Assembly (NCBI GenBank): GCA_913030785.1
Contig: CAJWER010000061.1
Span: 1 to 14,356, forward strand
DNA from: an uncultured Chloroflexota bacterium
Lineage (GTDB): Bacteria; Chloroflexota; Dehalococcoidia; Lucifugimonadales; CAJWER01
DNA length: 14,356 nucleotides
Direction: 5' to 3'
Positions within the stretch are counted from its first letter, which is position 1. Each line of letters opens with the position of its first letter. The translations under genes and the position numbers were made by a program. Of the stretch, positions 14,350 to 14,356 are shown one piece after another. The notes beneath the pieces are model-generated. The model was not told the DNA's origin and made no database searches. It saw only the letters and a list, made by a program, of their open reading frames with translations.

Positions 14350-14356
14350 CTCAGTT

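Noticed and set aside
1..14356. CRISPR array, tRNA, rRNA, insertion sequence or prophage.
   Set aside because: No regularly spaced direct repeats, no cloverleaf or rRNA core motifs, and no transposase, integrase or phage structural frame were seen on either strand.

Overview
The window is GC-rich, compact bacterial chromosome. The mix of families (GltBD, an ACMSD-type amidohydrolase next to a small P-loop protein, a zinc-ribbon/GT-C membrane protein, an APH(6)-like kinase) suggests an environmental bacterium, possibly Chloroflexota such as a SAR202/Dehalococcoidia-like lineage. That assignment is inference; no rRNA or marker gene settles it.

Layout. Bases 1-4320 hold the 3' part of gltB overlapping gltD, the two subunits of NADPH-glutamate synthase. 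Bases 4321-5354 are a decayed area: an unrecognised coding-like stub, then an APH(6)/streptomycin-kinase-type pseudogene with a frameshift and two in-frame stops. Bases 5448-6470 encode an intact D-2-hydroxyacid dehydrogenase with a leader hairpin. From 9273 back to 6688, on the minus strand, lie an amidohydrolase, a P-loop protein coupled to it by an ATGA overlap, and a frameshifted methionine aminopeptidase pseudogene.

The most interesting locus is divergent from that operon. At 9435-9713 a small gene reads through an in-frame UGA (9483-9485) to give a CxxU redox motif of the SelW/SelT/SelH (Rdx) type. It has a good Shine-Dalgarno sequence, a sigma70-like promoter, a bacterial-type SECIS hairpin at the right distance after the UGA, and a strong rho-independent terminator downstream. 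A standard gene caller would see only the 3' half (from the ATG at 9510) and lose the active site.

Bases 9718-13135 hold a MITE-like double hairpin, a relic of the 3' end of a glycosyltransferase gene, a nucleotidyltransferase pseudogene whose conserved GS-motif serine is an amber codon, an intact double-zinc-ribbon plus GT39-like membrane glycosyltransferase, and a cupin. Two copies of a roughly 60-bp sequence flank the nucleotidyltransferase pseudogene. Bases 13136-13463 hold no gene but two repeat-like hairpins. From 13464 a methionyl-tRNA formyltransferase reading frame stops resembling Fmt after about 89 codons and runs into an unrelated membrane-helix tail, followed by a truncated GPH/MelB-type transporter. 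This is either a rearrangement or a contig chimera.

Working picture: nitrogen assimilation (gltBD), a thiol/selenol redox protein and several accessory enzymes, interleaved with at least three independently decayed genes. All functional calls come from reading motifs by eye; no database search was run.
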